DNA of 64,000 nucleotides from positions 248,001 through 312,000 of the forward strand of contig NZ_JAHVKE010000001.1 in the NCBI RefSeq assembly GCF_019800885.1. Reading direction: 5' to 3'. Of the stretch, positions 63,858 to 64,000 are shown in pieces. Within the stretch, counting starts at the first letter, position 1. Every line of letters begins with the position of its first letter. This DNA comes from Maritalea mobilis (GTDB lineage Bacteria > Pseudomonadota > Alphaproteobacteria > Rhodobacterales > Rhodobacteraceae). The position numbers and the translations under genes are program-made. The notes beneath the pieces are model-generated. The model ran no database searches. It was not told where the DNA came from and saw only the letters and a program-made list of their open reading frames with translations.

Positions 63858-64000
63858 GCGGTGTCCTTTGCAGGGGCGTTGTGCCAAGGCCACGGCGGGC
63901 GCGGTGCGGGCCGTGCGACATGTCGATGGCTTGGCGGGGGCGGAATCGCTCGTCAGGATCGAAGGCGGGTTCGGCGCGACAAAAGCACGGGGGCACATGC

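Noticed and set aside
63858-64000. Start of another gene at the right edge
   Set aside because: No convincing start codon with ribosome site or coding pattern in the last 143 bases.

Overview
The window is high-GC, densely coded alphaproteobacterial chromosome, most likely from the Roseobacter/Rhodobacteraceae group. Five things point there. There is an alphaproteobacterial F1-ATPase zeta inhibitor. RNase E carries a long acidic insertion in its S1 region and ends in a GWW tail. Two LexA boxes are of the alphaproteobacterial GTTC-N7-GTTC type. Homocysteine methyltransferase and its corrinoid protein are separate proteins. TAXI-type TRAP transport is present. I see no rRNA, tRNA, CRISPR array, insertion sequence or prophage, so this looks like core chromosome with scattered accessory loci. 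Assignments rest on reading the translated sequence; no database search was run.

Layout. 1-8.3 kb: start of enolase, two DMT-type permeases, a coupled 54-aa membrane protein/DUF1638 pair, a calcineurin-like phosphatase, a corrinoid protein, a PA0069-type radical SAM protein behind an SOS box, a methyltransferase, a betaine/homocysteine-type methyltransferase and the ATPase inhibitor. 8.4-11.2 kb: purC-purS-(alcohol dehydrogenase)-purQ. 11.3-14.4 kb: a DctB/DctD-like two-component system whose regulator lacks the GAFTGA loop. 14.5-21.8 kb: rne with a long structured leader, a DsbA-like oxidoreductase, an aminotransferase, a cell-wall amidase and a methyltransferase. 21.9-32.8 kb: PBP1A, RF2, di-haem peroxidase, amidase, DUF2189 protein, the M23 peptidase-bactofilin pair, DUF455 protein and Bcp peroxiredoxin. 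32.9-40.8 kb: AsmA/YhdP-like protein overlapping queA, an MFS permease, DUF924 and lpd with a near-perfect palindromic operator.

40.9-46 kb: a 1087-aa secreted VWA protein with seven 88-aa tandem repeats, an MFS permease and a small membrane protein. 46-51.3 kb: SOS-regulated uvrA, a patatin-like lipase and a cytochrome P450. 51.4-57.1 kb: a TAXI-TRAP transporter, a LysR regulator and a tartrate/D-malate-type dehydrogenase that probably form one uptake and catabolic unit. 57.3-64 kb: a PPC-repeat secreted protein, tpiA, a 2OG-Fe(II) oxygenase, TfoX-N and A-type Fe-S carrier genes, DUF3307, a SufT-like protein and a RimB-RimK fusion.

The most rewarding leads are: the SOS box inside the promoter of the radical SAM gene; the dispersed parts of a split methionine synthase; the GAFTGA-less DctD; the VWA/88-aa repeat protein; three helically phased octamers upstream of the M23-bactofilin operon; and an intergenic hairpin/AT-core element found twice, each time just downstream of a stop codon in the same orientation.
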